Shown in pieces: positions 49,869 through 61,639 of a stretch of 64,000 bases of DNA. A program made the translations under genes and the position numbers. Origin of the DNA: Mercurialis annua (taxonomy: Eukaryota; Streptophyta; Magnoliopsida; Malpighiales; Euphorbiaceae); NCBI RefSeq assembly GCF_937616625.2, contig NC_065570.1, forward strand, positions 8,132,001 to 8,196,000, given 5' to 3'. Under the pieces are notes generated by a model. It saw nothing but the letters and a program-made list of their open reading frames with translations, ran no database searches and had not been told where the DNA came from. How positions within the stretch are numbered: position 1 is the first letter of the stretch; each line of letters starts with the position of its first letter.

Positions 49869-51398
49869 AGTTCTATGTGATTTGATTTGATTAGTTTTGA
49901 ACTAAGTTAACATGATTATCTAATGAAACATGTTAATGATGAATTTGGACATACATTCAAAACAGTAAACAATATTTATATGCTCAATAAGCAGTAAACA
50001 ATATTTATATGCCCAATATTTAAACCTCTTTTTAGAGTGTTTGGCGATTGTATGTCGTTTGTCTGTCAATACAGCTAGATTCAGGATCTGGTCAAAACAC
50101 ATAAGTCGCTCCTCTGGTTAATTTGAGTTCACTGGTCCAAACTGGAATAGATTCCGGGTTCGAATGAAGCAGCAAACTGCTCTCAAAGTTGTTAGGACGT
50201 CTGATAGGCTTCGAAGCCTATGATGACATGGCAAGCGCCATTGTTGCTGATGTGGCCGAAAGGTACTAACTGAGTCTGGTCTGGGTAATTACAAAAATAT
50301 AAACTACAACTAAATACAAGCCCGTGGGTCCGAACAGAGGGTGATTATGAGCCCGAATGAGCCCGTAAACATGAAAACATATTCTGAAAGCGGGTTACAA
50401 GATCTGGGTGGAGGTAAGGACAAAGAACCCGGCGCCACCAAACTCAGGACCAAACCGGGTTTTGGATTTTATTTGAAAAACATGCCAAAACAATAAAAAC
50501 ACGTAATTAACTTGCTGGAAATCAAAATAGCGGTGTAAAGCCATTAAAAACACCCTAAACATAAATCTATAGCAAGAATCATGGCAAATCATGGCAATCA
50601 GTAATTTTATCAGTTTATGAAAAAAAAACATGGGAAATCACGAATCATGCATCCTATTGATAAATTTAACAATATGCTTATAAACGATAGTATATATATG
50701 ATGGAACTGAAATTGGGTCCTCAGAACTACCGGTCCGAGTCCTGGGGTCAATTTTGGGGATCCAAACGTAGAATCCAGCTCTATATCAAAGTGCAACAAC
50801 ATGTTTTTGATCGATTGAAGCATAAAAGGTCGATTTGGTCTGTCTAAATGGCTAGATTTTGAGTGTGCGGGGGCTGGGTGGTTAAGTTATATTATGCCAA
50901 ATTAGGGTTTGTGTGTTCTTTTGTGTTTAATTTCATTGCCACCCCCATTAGGGTTTATAGCAGTACTATTTATAGCATTTGAATTAGGGTTAGGATTAGG
51001 TGTTAGGGTTAGGTATGAGGATTAAGTTGAAACTCTATCTGAAGTTATTTATCAACTAAATTCGCATTAATCAGTATATGCCCTGAAAAAGGCGGGAAAC
51101 AAGCTGTTTTGGTCCCTGAAAGTATCAAAACGGGCTTTCAGGGCCACTAAGGTTTGGTTTTGGTCAATTTAGTCTCAAAACTAGCACCAGTATATTATTC
51201 TATCTAACTTAGCCTGCCTCTCCTATCATGACTTTTCGAACCAACCAACTCGAACCTACAAATTGGCCCATACAATTTTAAGGCATTGTAATCATCATCA
51301 GACGCTTCAGTCCCTTATCACTTTTCTACATGTCCAAAAAGAGGTGTCTATATAAATGTAGCTAATTGTTCATCTAGACATATTAATGCCACGACTAT
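49869..51398. other. Repeat-like intergenic DNA, no gene supported
   Basis: About 50120-51010 is less AT-rich and looks like old retrotransposon sequence. TTAGGGTTAGG-type words occur at 50983-51015. The short frames at 50395-50847 overlap on both strands and do not resemble a protein family. Confidence 0.4.
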
Positions 51399-52380
51399 TT
51401 TCGAAAAGGGTTAATGTCATAAAAATGGCTTAATTACTTAAAAAAACCCTCACCTTTAATTTCTTTTTCGTTTATACCCTGATCTAGGAAAATTGTCACA
51501 TATACTCATGACCTTGTCTTTATGTTTCACCTCTACCCTCGAGGTATTAAATTTACCTCTTTTCATTTGAAAAAAAATTTAAAATAGTCCTTCATTTTTA
51601 ATAAAAAAAAAATTCCACACACCACCACCGTCCTCCTTCCGTGGAAGGAGGAACCAGTCGTCCTCCTTCCATGGAGGAGCAGCCGTTCCTCCTTTCTCGG
51701 CGTCCGTTTCAAAAATCAAATTTTTTATTAATAAATAATAGGGAATAATATTAGCGGTTTTTTTAAATTGGAGTATAATTGTAGGTTGTAATTAAAAAAA
51801 ATATTTTATTTTATTTAAATTAAAAAAATTAATTAATTTTAGGACTTATTTGAACGTTTTTAAAGATAAAGTATTTGTTTGTAATTTTTTATTATTATAA
51901 AAGGTATAAAATAACCCTTATATTTAATTGTTTTTAATAAATCATCTTTTTTTTAAAATTGGGGTAGAGGTGAAACATAAAGACAAGGTCGTGAGTATTT
52001 GTGACAATTTTCCTAGGTCAGGGTATAAACGAAAACAAAACTAAAGGTGAGGATTTTTTAAGTAATTAAGCCCATAAAAATTCACAAACTTTACACTTTT
52101 TCTCATTTTAATCACGCAGTTTCAATTTTCTCATTTTCACTCATGAACTACCACTTTTTCTCAAATTCATACACGGTGTTGAGGTGTCACGGTTCCATTG
52201 GTGTAATTTGCTGAGGTGGATGTCACTTTACACCAATAAATGAGTGCCACCTCAGCACCGTGTATGAATTTGAGAAAAAGTGGTAGTTTGTGTATAAGAA
52301 TGAGAAAATTTAAACTACGTGATTAAAATGAGAAAACGTGTAAAGTTCGTGATTTTTTTTGACATTAACCCTTTCGAAAA
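51399..52380. mobile_element. Mutator-like MITE, GGGTTAATGT family, split by another MITE
   Basis: The outer element 51408-52371 starts GGGTTAATGTCATAAAAAT and its right end complement is AGGGTTAATGTCAAAAAAA. A perfect 9-bp duplication TTTCGAAAA flanks it (51399-51407, 52372-52380). Removing the nested element and one of its duplications leaves about 309 bp, matching the related copy at 28449 (312 bp). Confidence 0.9.
51418..52081. mobile_element. Mutator-like MITE nested in the 51408 MITE (646 bp)
   Basis: The element 51427-52072 starts GGCTTAATTACTTAAAAAAA and ends with its complement, flanked by the perfect duplication CATAAAAAT (51418-51426, 52073-52081). The 9-bp target lies inside the left terminal repeat of the outer MITE. 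The centre (51620-51715) is a GC-rich GGAGGAG/CTCCTCC block absent from the shorter relative at 1456. Confidence 0.9.
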
Positions 52381-52389
52381 AGACAAAGG

Positions 52390-55300
52390 TTAGAGAATTT
52401 GATCTTCCTGCTATGAAGTAATTGTTAATCACATTATGATATAATATATTCTTAAGTGTAAGACATATGATAGACATATTCTATTATAAAAATGATCTCG
52501 ATAACTATTCGCAATTATATTGGGTCCTACAAATACGGGCATCGTATTATCGCATATCGTCATCTCTGTTTATTCTTCCGATTAGTAAGAATTACTAATG
52601 ACCGGAGGTAGTGAGTCTCATAATACTCGATGAAAGATTGAAATAAACATGTGGATAGTACTCAAAGGTTGAGTAGGTCGAACAAGTGACGCTAAATGAC
52701 TTATACGTGGTAATTTCATATAAGTCAATATAATCTCATTTAGTTCATGATTGTACATGTCCTTAAACTTACGGTGACAATATATGGTATATAGGTTATT
52801 AGCGTTTGATGCTCTTTATTAGGGGTGTGCATTCAGTTTGTCGGTTCAGTTTGAAAGTGAATATTAAAACCGATCGATTTTTTAAGAATTTTAAACCGCA
52901 CCAAACTTTGACAAAAAATTTGGTCCGATTTAGTTCTTTTTTTGTTTTACATTTCATTTTTTTATTTTACCGAAATAGAAAAATAATACTTCTTTTTTAA
53001 AGTTTTACTCATAAAAAATCAAAATAAAATATAAAAATTAAAGGTATTAAATTTAAAAATCAAATTTAAGTCAAATTGTGATGTCTTATACACGACAACA
53101 TTTAAATATGAAAGAAAATAATATTATTTAAAAAAAAATAGTAATTTAATAAAAAGAACTAATAAACTTATAAATATAGATTTTTCGGTTTCTTGGATTT
53201 TTGAAACCAAAACCGAACCAAACTGAAATGTATAAAAAATTTATAATATTAAAACCGAACCGATCATTTTCTGTTCGGTTTGGTTTTTAAGTTCGGTTCG
53301 CTTTCTGCACACCCCTACTCCTTATCCCTAGATCTTTTATGAGATATGGTCGAGAGATGTGTTAGCTCTAGTTAGTTATATATGGAGAGAATTCATTACT
53401 CCGGATGATTGGGGATAAGATTCTATATTATCTCGAATTATTCTTGATGGATGAATTCCTAGCCAGAAGAATATGGCTTGTTTAGAAGGAGTTCTGATAC
53501 TAGAAAGCCGTTTCTATTATAAGTCATATTTATCAAGAACTGTAATTGAGAGACGAGGTCATATGATCTAGACATTTAGTGTTTGACTAACGTGAAGATC
53601 AAAATCTTGTAATGAAGGGAATTTGAGTGTTCTCTAATCATGAACATAGGTTCATTAGAATTCATCAAAATAATTATTTTTATTTGAAAGTCGCGATATG
53701 TTGCTAGACGTCACTCACAATTTACGAGGGTTAATAAGTAAATGAGATTTTAATTATTAAGGATAAGAAAAGCATTTCTTATGTCTCTCGTTTCCATCTA
53801 TATGTGAATCTTGTTAGTCACACACAATAGGGTCTGCAACCGATTATAGATACTAGCATATCTTGAAATTTGATCTAAGCTAAAAATAGAGTTCAATTTG
53901 GGACTAATTTGTAAGAGTTTTAAATTAGTAGGTATCTAATTGTATTTTAGTCTAGTGGTTAGTGGCTTAAGAGTGATTAATTCGTAGAATTGATCACACT
54001 TATCACTAATTAAAAGTTAGTGGAATAATTCATGTAGGATTAACACAAAATGCACGATGAAAATGAACTTCGACCATATGTTAGTCTAAGTACACATGAC
54101 CTTTATATGGCTATACATATATAAGATATGTGTCTTATGGTGGAATAATTTAGCTAAGTATGTGACACTTAACCTAACACATGCCTTAAGGGGAGCAAGA
54201 GCTTTTGCTTATATAAAGAAGTTGAATTTGCTTTCATTAGTACAATTCATACACAAATTCTCTCAACATAAGTTTATGCTTGAAAGAAGCTAAGTATTTT
54301 AACTAGAGTTATAAGCAAGAATTGTTAAAAGAAGTTATTAATTATTGAGAGTATTTACTTGAAGGAGTTCAAGTGGGAGTTTTGAGAAAGCTTAAGGTTG
54401 CTTGAATGCGTTCAACAACAAGTTCATCAGTCACTAAAAACTTGGAGAAATTTTCAAGCATTCGAGCAAGGAGGTGATTGTAGTGAGAGCTAAGTCTTGG
54501 GTTTTTTGACAAGAGGAACTTGAACATATCACTTCATGGCAGGGATTCAATCGGGAGCATACTTATGTGGACAAGTTTGAGGTCGCTGTAATTTTGGGAC
54601 TACTAGAATTGTTGGAGAATTGACATAGGTATTTTTCTTGATTCCTAGACGCTTGCTATTAAAACTATATGATACATTATGTATTTTGATTTTAAATTGA
54701 AACATATGATTTGGGCCCTCGCCCCCGCTACGCGCTTCCAATGGACCCGATGGAACTACCTATTGGGCGATGATAGGACATCGTGCGCACCGATCATTAT
54801 CAAACCTAAGTATGAGGTCTATGACTGAGAATGACACTGAAAAACATGAATGAAAAATACTAGATACATGATTAACTTGGTAGAGTATTCTCCAGGACTT
54901 TCAGTAAGTTAAACTCAATTAAGATTTTTTTTAAGACATGTATCTTATGAGTTAAACTTAATAGAGAGACGATTTCTCGGGACTCATGGTGATTTAAAAT
55001 CGATAGACTTATGATCTCTCGAGACTCACAATTTGTGGATTAAGAATTGGACAACGATATCTCAGTGAACAATATCATATTAGGACCGCACCTATTGGAA
55101 GAAAAAAGAATGGTATTTGAAGTCCGAAATGTGATATAAAACCCAACATGTGATATGAGGATCAGGGTTTCATTCGATTCCGTATTTGATTGCATATGCA
55201 TACGATGTTTATATCCTACACTTTCGATTATAATTAATCTTCAGTAAATGTTACGAACTTACTCATTTTTACACTAATTTGTTGTTTCCTAATATTTTTC

Positions 55301-55560
55301 AAGATATTGAAGTGATGCATGTAGTGGACTTTCTTTGTTCTTTTTTTTTGAAAGTTTTCTTTTGTTAAAAGTATGTAAAGAAAGTTTTATAATCTAAACA
55401 ATGATACAGTAAACTAGTGTAATATCATGTAAATAAGTACATGTGTGAATGTTGCGTTTTGTTAACTTTGATATTTATGTCTGAAATGAAACGCATGTTT
55501 GATTGAAAATCTATGTAATATGAGACATGATATAGAAACTATGGGATGTTACGAAATGAT
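52390..55560 (+). mobile_element. Old gypsy LTR (solo or remnant) with a hAT insertion
   Basis: TTATATAAAG at 54209-54218 resembles a TATA box, and the downstream order (GAACTTGAACATATCACTTC, GGCAGGGATTCAATCGGGAG, GTTTGAGGTCGCTGTAATTT) is that of large plant gypsy LTRs. ACGAACTTACTCATTTT at about 55254 resembles the GAACTCACTCAG block shared by the LTRs at 13048 and 61640. A plausible end is GGGATGTTACG near 55556. I could not find the start or a target duplication. Confidence 0.5.
52812..53325. mobile_element. hAT-type MITE, TAGGGGTGTGCA ends (498 bp)
   Basis: The element 52820-53317 begins TAGGGGTGTGCA and ends TGCACACCCCTA, with CGGTTCGGTT/AACCGAACCG subterminal words. The flanks CTCTTTAT (52812-52819) and CTCCTTAT (53318-53325) match 7 of 8. 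This is a widespread plant hAT end type. Confidence 0.8.
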
Positions 55561-55935
55561 AATGATAATTTCCAAAAATACTGAGAAACGACGTGAATGA
55601 AAATAAAATTTAGTATTTGTTAAAACTTGCTATGAATTTTAGAGCTGCTGCTTCTATTCTCTACCGCTGATCGCGGCGCGACAACAAGCAATATTTTATG
55701 AAGGTCGTGAGATCAAATTCTTCCACAACAAAATCCTCCTCTCCAAATGATAAGAAAAAGAAAACCTAATTAAAAGTATTTATATATAATAATATTAATG
55801 TTAGATGTACTTCCCTTATAACTTTTGGACACAAGATACAGAAAAACAAAAATTGGGGAAGAGAAGTGAAATCTGTCTTGTTTGTTTCTGTATGAAAATA
55901 AGCCTAGTAATGGTACCCTATGGTCTTGTTTGGCT

Positions 55936-56946
55936 CTGAAGCTAGGCCAAACCCATTTTTAAGTCTTTCTATATTATTTTTTTATTTTAATTAGCCTCTA
56001 TCAATCTTTATATATATTTTAATGGTCTTTCTGTTAGAGCATGTGCACAAACACATTTAATGATGTTAATTTTACGTACAAAACTCTTTCTCAAATCTTC
56101 GTACTATTTTTTTTTATTTTAGTTAGTCCCTATTACATATTTTGTATTTAAGTATGTCTTGTACTATTAATTTAATTGCGAATAATTTTACAAAATAAGT
56201 TCAAATAAGTTTATAAATCCCTACTTCGAATTAACCATATCTAAATATACATGTTTATATAATTCAAAATTATTTTTTTTTAAATAAAATTGTATGAATA
56301 ATATTTGTCTTATTTAAAGTAATTAAGTTAAATATGGATCAAATAATTTAAATGTGTATCACCCATAATTGACCTACTAAACTAAACAATTTAAATATTT
56401 TTGACACATTTATTTAATTTTTATAATACATTTGTGCAATTATATTATTGCAGCTAGGTTTTATAATCGAAGTACAGGTTTGTAAATTGAAGTAGGAATT
56501 TTTAATCGAAGTAGGGATTTGTAAAGTGAAGTACGAGTTTCTAAAATTATTGTCTGAGTTTTCAATTGAAGTTAGGATTTGTGATTCCCAATGTGAATTT
56601 TAATTTAAAGTAGGAGTTTGTAAAATTATATAAAAGTTAATAAAATTATTTAAACTTATTTTGTAAAATTATTCTCAATTAAATTAATAGTACAAGAATT
56701 ACTTAAATGTTAAAAATTTGACAGACTCTAATTAAAATAAAAATAATAGTATGAGGACTTAAGAATGAATTTTGTACGTAAAATTAATGTCGTTAAATGC
56801 ATTTGGGCACACGCTCTAACAGAAATACCATGCAAATATAAAATTAATAGTACAAAAATTATTTAAATGTAAAAAATTTGGCAGGCACTAACTAAAATAA
56901 AAAATAATAATACAAAGATTTAAGAATGGGTTTGGCCCTGAAATTA
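55936..56946. mobile_element. Long palindromic Mutator-like MITE (993 bp)
   Basis: The element 55945-56937 starts GGCCAAACCCATTTTTAAG and its right end complement is GGCCAAACCCATTCTTAAA. The arms stay complementary for about 200 bp (for example TTTCTGTTAGAGC and TTAATTTTACGTACAAAA). The flanks CTGAAGCTA and CTGAAATTA match 7 of 9. The centre, 56455-56630, holds minisatellite-like GAAGTAGG(A/G)(A/T)TTTGT units. Confidence 0.75.
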
Positions 56947-56975
56947 CATAGAATTGACCATGCCAAAGTTAACTA

Positions 56976-57117
56976 ACATTCGTTTATAATTACCAATGAG
57001 CTATAACTCAAATGGTATAAGTGCTAAGCAGCAAACTGCTAGGTCGTGGGTTCGATTCCTCCCACAAGCGCTCTCCCTTCCCAAATCATCAAAAAAAAAA
57101 ACATTCGTTTATAATTA
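56976..57117 (+). mobile_element. tRNA-derived SINE with perfect 17-bp duplication
   Basis: The body, 56993-57100 (108 bp), has an A-box-like segment (TATAACTCAAATGGTATAAG) and a perfect B box GGTTCGATTCC (57049-57059), and ends in ten A residues. The 17-bp duplication ACATTCGTTTATAATTA is exact on both sides (56976-56992, 57101-57117), so insertion is probably recent. It would be transcribed by RNA polymerase III and mobilised in trans by a LINE. Relatives lie at 23581 and 58862. Confidence 0.92.
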
Positions 57118-57496
57118 ATGAAAAAAAACATTTATTTATAATGATCCATCCAGAATAGTTTAGCACGTTTAATTAACATTTCTATTAATTTAGTAAGTAG
57201 GCTAGCCTACCAAAAATAGAAAAATAAAGTAAATATAGAGTTGTTTGGTTTGTGTTTTTTTTGAGAATTGTAATGATTTAAGATTTAAAATTTGAACTTA
57301 ATAGTAATTTAAGATTTGAAATTGACTTCAAATCTCTTCTATGGAACATTGGTATAAACTATTATTTGATCCGTTTAAAAACAATAGTCCACTCTCTTCT
57401 TCTTTTTTTCAATAGTTCATATTTTTTATAAATCACAATATAAAATGTTAATTTTTTTATATTGGCCTATCATTAGTTTAAAAAGTAAATTAATTA

Positions 57497-57720
57497 GGGT
57501 TAATTACATATAAAATCACCACCTTTACACGAATTTTCAAAAATAACACGACCTTTAAAACGTGTCAATTCAAGGCATCACCTTTCATTTCTTTTCAAAA
57601 ACAACATGGACACGTTTTTTGATAAAATTTTGCTGACTTGGACACCCGATGAGAGTGCCATGTGTCCCGCCACGTCAGCAAAAATACCACTAAAAATGCC
57701 ATTACTCTCGCTTTTAAGAG
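57497..57720. mobile_element. Left part of a MITE, right arm missing
   Basis: Begins GGGTTAATTACATATAAAAT and continues with AAAAATAACACGACCTTTAAA and CCACGTCAGCAAAAA, paralleling the element at 58324. No complementary right arm follows, so it is truncated. Confidence 0.5.
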
Positions 57721-57808
57721 AGTTTGTTTTTTCAACTTCCACACAATTTAGGTGAATTACAACTTAATAGCATTAGCGGCCGACAACATTCTGCTTTAAA
57801 TTGTGGGT

Positions 57809-58208
57809 TTATTTTTTGGCCTAATTATTTAAAAAAAATCCAATTTCAAACTTTTTTTTCGTTTATATCCTGAACTTGTAAAAAAATTATTTGTACTCAA
57901 TTTTGAATTTTTAGATTTCATCTATACCCAATATAAAAATATAATTGACAATTTAATGAATTAAATGATGAAAAATCAAAAACAATTAAATATAAGGTTA
58001 TATCATACGTCTAATTAGTATATAAATATAAATTGAAGGATTATCTTAAACTTTTTTTCAAGTAAAAGAGGCAATTTTAGTATTTTTAGGTAGAGATAAA
58101 ACCTAAAAACCCAAAATTGGGTACAAATGACTTTTTCACAAGGTTAGGGTATAAACGAAAAAAAAGTTCAAGGTGGGGTTTTTTTTAAGTAATTAACGCT
58201 TATTTTTT
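57809..58208. mobile_element. Mutator-like MITE (382 bp)
   Basis: The element 57818-58199 starts GGCCTAATTATTTAAAAAAA and its right end complement is GCGTTAATTACTTAAAAAAA; both arms carry TTCGTTTATA(T/C)CCT. A perfect 9-bp duplication TTATTTTTT flanks it (57809-57817, 58200-58208). Same family as 1456. Confidence 0.85.
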
Positions 58209-58323
58209 TCACCTGCAAGATCCCTTCTCGTAATTAATAAAAAATAAAAATCTGTTTACACAAATTAAGAAAATGCTATCGATAATATTGGTATAAATTT
58301 ATTTTTAATTTTATAACAGTATA

Positions 58324-58632
58324 AAATTAATTATATATAAAATCACAATTTTTATACGAAATTTTAAAAATAACATGTTCTTTAAAAAGTGTTAATTCTA
58401 GGCTGCACCTTTCATTTTTTTCATATTTCACATTGGCAAATGATTCAGTGAAAAATTCGCTGATTTGGACACACGATGAGTGTACCACGTATCATGCCAC
58501 GTCAGCAAAAAAATGTGCCAATATTGAATTTGAAAAAAAATTGGAAGGTGGTGCCTAAAATTAACACTTTTTAAAAATCATGTCATTTTTGAGATTTCGT
58601 GTAAAAATCATATTTTTATATGTAAGTAACTC
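58324..58632. mobile_element. MITE with long arms (about 309 bp)
   Basis: The left arm AATTATATATAAAATCACAA pairs with the right end (ATATTTTTATATGTAAGTAAC), and AAAAATAACATG pairs with CATGTCATTTTTGAG. It contains CCACGTCAGCAAAAAAA as in the copy at 57497. No clear target duplication. Confidence 0.6.
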
Positions 58633-58861
58633 ATTTATAAATGATAGGCCAACCATTAGTATCTTTCTATCATAAATGTGTTGTTATCTATATAAATTGA
58701 GATATAATTAGTCAATCCAATTTTGACACGTGTAACTAATCGTGTCAAAAATTTAAAACCGAATACGATACATTTATTTAATGAATTAACACATATTGAG
58801 TAGTACAATCCGTCCACAAAAAATATAATATAATATATTGTATATACACAAAAAACATTCT

Positions 58862-58975
58862 TCAATTTTTTTTGTTGATAATTAGAGAGTGGGGGAGCGC
58901 TTGTGGAAGGAATCAATCCCACGACCTAGCAGATTGCTTTCCAGCGCTTATACGTTTGAACTATAACTCATTGGT
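58862..58975 (-). mobile_element. tRNA-derived SINE relic
   Basis: Minus-strand reading: AATGAGTTATAGTTCAAACG, TAAGCGCTGGAAAGCAATCT, AGGTCGTGGGATTGATTCC (degenerate B box) and CCACAAGCGCTC, then a short A-run. Clearly related to 56993 but more diverged; no duplication found. The DNA from 58980 to 59700 shows nothing else. Confidence 0.7.
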
Positions 58976-59704
58976 TAACTCATTTATTATTAAACATATA
59001 AAATAAAATTTTAATAATATGCTACCAGATAAATAACATTATAAGCTTCTTAATATTATATAACAGAACTCCTAACAACCATAAATCTCTTAGTGAATGG
59101 TTGTGAGATTTAACAATTAGGTGTTGTGGTTAAAAATTACAATATTTCTTACATTATATGTTTGTTTTATGAATATTTACAAGATATGTTATATGAATAT
59201 ATATTCTTCACGGATTAGACTGCTTCAGTATGTTTAATCCATTGTTTTTTCATGTTATAAATGAGTTGCTCAACCTATTAAATAGGCATACGAAATTAAA
59301 AATAAAATTGTTAAAATAAATTGAACAATGAATAGTAGAAATTGCAAATAGTAAAGGGTTGTAGATGCTAAGAAAACAAATAATAAACGTGCGTGGTATG
59401 TTATCTTCTTTGGTGTACTCCATTAATTAATTCGTACTACTGGGAGTTGTAAATGTCTTTTCAACATCTGCCTAATCTATTCATTTAACTACTTACCAAA
59501 ATCTCCTTAAATCCCATCCTTTTTAATTACTAAAAAATAAATTAATCAAGTCAACATAATCTCTTAAATTAATGCCCAAAATATCATTGCCGACTTGAGT
59601 ACAGTGGTGAAATTAAAATTTTATTTTATGTTAAGCTTATTTTACCTCAGATTATCTAATCTATCTCGGCTCTTTGCAGTTTGCACAGCCTATTAGAGTT
59701 ATAT

Positions 59705-60167
59705 TTATTTATCGGCTTAATCACTTAAAAGCCTCCATATTTAAACCTTTTTTAGTTGCACCATGACGCAGAAAATTTCTCTCAGAACCCCTCCATCATT
59801 AGATTCTTTTTTAATTGTACCTCAAAATATTAAATTAACCTCTTCTCACATGAAAAAAATTTAAAATAATTTTTCATTTTAATCTATATTCTAATTAAAT
59901 ACTAATATTATTAATAATGTAAAAAATCATTCTTCCTAAAATTATATCCAATAACTTTTTAAAATCAAAACTATAAAAAATTTCAATTTAGGATACAATT
60001 GAAAAAAAATCTAAAAAGGGGAGATTTTGAGAGGATTTTCCTACGTCAGGGTGCAATTGGAATGAAATTTAAAGGTGGGAGGGTTTTAAGAGAGTTTTCC
60101 ATCGTCAGGGTGCAATTGAAAAAAGTTTAAAGATGGAGGGCTTTTGAGTGATTAGGCCTTATTTATC
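59705..60167. mobile_element. Mutator-like MITE (445 bp)
   Basis: The element 59714-60158 starts GGCTTAATCACTTAAAAGCC and its right end complement is GGCCTAATCACTCAAAAGCC, flanked by a perfect 9-bp duplication TTATTTATC (59705-59713, 60159-60167). The right side carries an internal duplication of a CGTCAGGGTGCAATTG block. Confidence 0.88.
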
Positions 60168-60228
60168 AAGTTTAGCATAGTCTTATATATAAATTAGTAT
60201 AACTCTTAGTCTTATTTTCACACTCTTT

Positions 60229-60372
60229 TGTAACTGTTATTGCCATATCAGCAATGTTGTTGTGGATTGATGACATACCAGCTCTCTTGTATATAAACTC
60301 ATTTCTACAAGTTAATAAATAACAGAAGAGATTTATCTCCCAAAACTCATGATTTTAACATGGTATCAAAGC
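60229..60372 (+). mobile_element. Probable copia 5' LTR and primer-binding site
   Basis: TGTAACTGTTATTGCC at 60229 to TTTTAACA at 60360 is a plausible short LTR (about 132 bp) with TATATAAAC at about 60290. It is directly followed by TGGTATCAAAGC (60361-60372), a near match to the initiator-Met primer site. The LTR start is uncertain; the primer site and the gag that follows are the stronger evidence. Confidence 0.65.
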
Positions 60373-60605
60373 ATATCTCTAATATTTTTTCTCAACAGCA
60401 ACTGTTCTTTTTTTTTTCATTTTCTCAACTTCCAACAGTCTATATCTCTCTCTTCTTTCATGGTTTTATTAAACAAATTAGCATCTTGTTCATTTTGATT
60501 TTGCGATTCAAAATCTGTTATTTGTTTAAATTTCTGATCATTTTCTTTTGATTCAGAAATTGTAACTTTCTTTCTCATTTTCTTGCTTACCAAACAACTT
60601 TAAAC

Positions 60606-61317
60606 ATGAGTACTGATTCTTCTTTAAGACCAGAAGAAATGGTTTCAAGTCCATTCTATCTTCATCCTAATGAAAACCCCTCTTTAATTCTTGTTACAAC
60701 TCCATTAATCGGTTCAAACTATCATTCTTGAGCTAGATCATTGAATATGACACTGAGGTCAAAGAATAAAGAAAAATTTATTGATGGATCAATGAAGATT
60801 TCTGTGAAGCATGAGGAGATTTATCCAGCTTGGGACATATGTAATGTGATGGTGCAGTCTTGTATTTTGCAGACTTTGTCACCTAACATAAGGAAAAGTG
60901 TAATGTGGATCGATGGAGCCATAAATGTATGGAAAAATTTAAGAGAAAGGTTTTCTCAGAGTGATGCTTGTAGAATTGCAGAACTATAAGAAGAATTTTT
61001 TTCTTTCAAACAGGGGGACTTAACTGTCACTGACTACTTCACAAACCTTAAGGTACTATGGGATGAATTATCCAATTTAAGAACTATTCCTAATTGCATT
61101 TGTGAAACAGCTTGTAACTGTGATGCAATCAAACTTGCAAGAGATTTTCAACAGCATGATGTACTCATATTCACTAGAGGGCGGAATGAGAGTTACAACA
61201 CAGTGAGATAACAAATTATGATGTTTCCTACTCTACCTGAGATTAATAAAGTATTCTTAATGGTTATACAAGAAGAGAGACAATTAGGAGTAAAAATCCC
61301 TGAAGTAAAAGAATCAC
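60606..61317 (+). pseudogene. Truncated copia gag
   Basis: One frame from ATG 60606 reads through three stops (TGA 60729, TAA 60987, TGA near 61208) as a copia-type gag: NPSLILVTTPLIGSNYHS then MTLRSKNKEKFIDGSM, YPAWDICNVMVQSCILQTL, VWKNLRERFSQ, DYFTNLKVLWDEL, NCICETACNC and FTRGRNESYNTVR. This matches the retrotransposon gag type that precedes a zinc knuckle, but the frame ends before any knuckle, protease or polymerase. It is joined without a gap to a LINE fragment at 61318. Confidence 0.8.
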
Positions 61318-61639
61318 CAATGAGTTGTCTGAGCTGGAACGTCCAAGGGTTAGGCTCAACCCGGATGTTCAAGAGTTTGAGTGAGCATGTAACAAGATGG
61401 AAGCCCTAAATAGTTTTTCTAAGCGAGGATGACAAACATTAAAATTGAAAGTGTTAGAAGGATGTTGAAGCTAGGATGGATATTTTGTGTGAATTGTAAG
61501 GGTAAAAGTGGAGGGTTAGCCTTGTTGTGTGATGACACAGGTACAATGGAGGTCATGAGCTCGTCTCGCTACCATATTGATTGCTTCGCGGTTGATGATC
61601 AGCAAAAGAGATGGCGGTTAACATGCTTTTGTGGAGATC
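61318..61639 (+). pseudogene. LINE ORF2 endonuclease N-terminal fragment
   Basis: Starts MSCLSWNVQGLGSTRMFKSL (ATG 61320) in frame with the preceding gag, then RWKP, TAA, IVFLSE. After a frameshift it continues SVRRMLKLGWIF, GKSGGLALLCDDTG, YHIDCF and WRLTCFCGDL, the standard order of a plant LINE endonuclease start. It stops abruptly at 61639 where the gypsy LTR begins. The rest of the LINE may lie beyond the window if the LTR element split it. Confidence 0.75.

Noticed and set aside
50983..51015. Interstitial telomere-like TTAGGGTTAGG words
   Set aside because: Only a few degenerate units, not the plant TTTAGGG array. More likely chance in old repeat DNA.
57003..57075. A tRNA gene suggested by A and B boxes
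   Set aside because: The cloverleaf stems do not pair and the unit ends in poly(A) with a 17-bp target duplication, so it is a SINE. The same reasoning applies at 38323.
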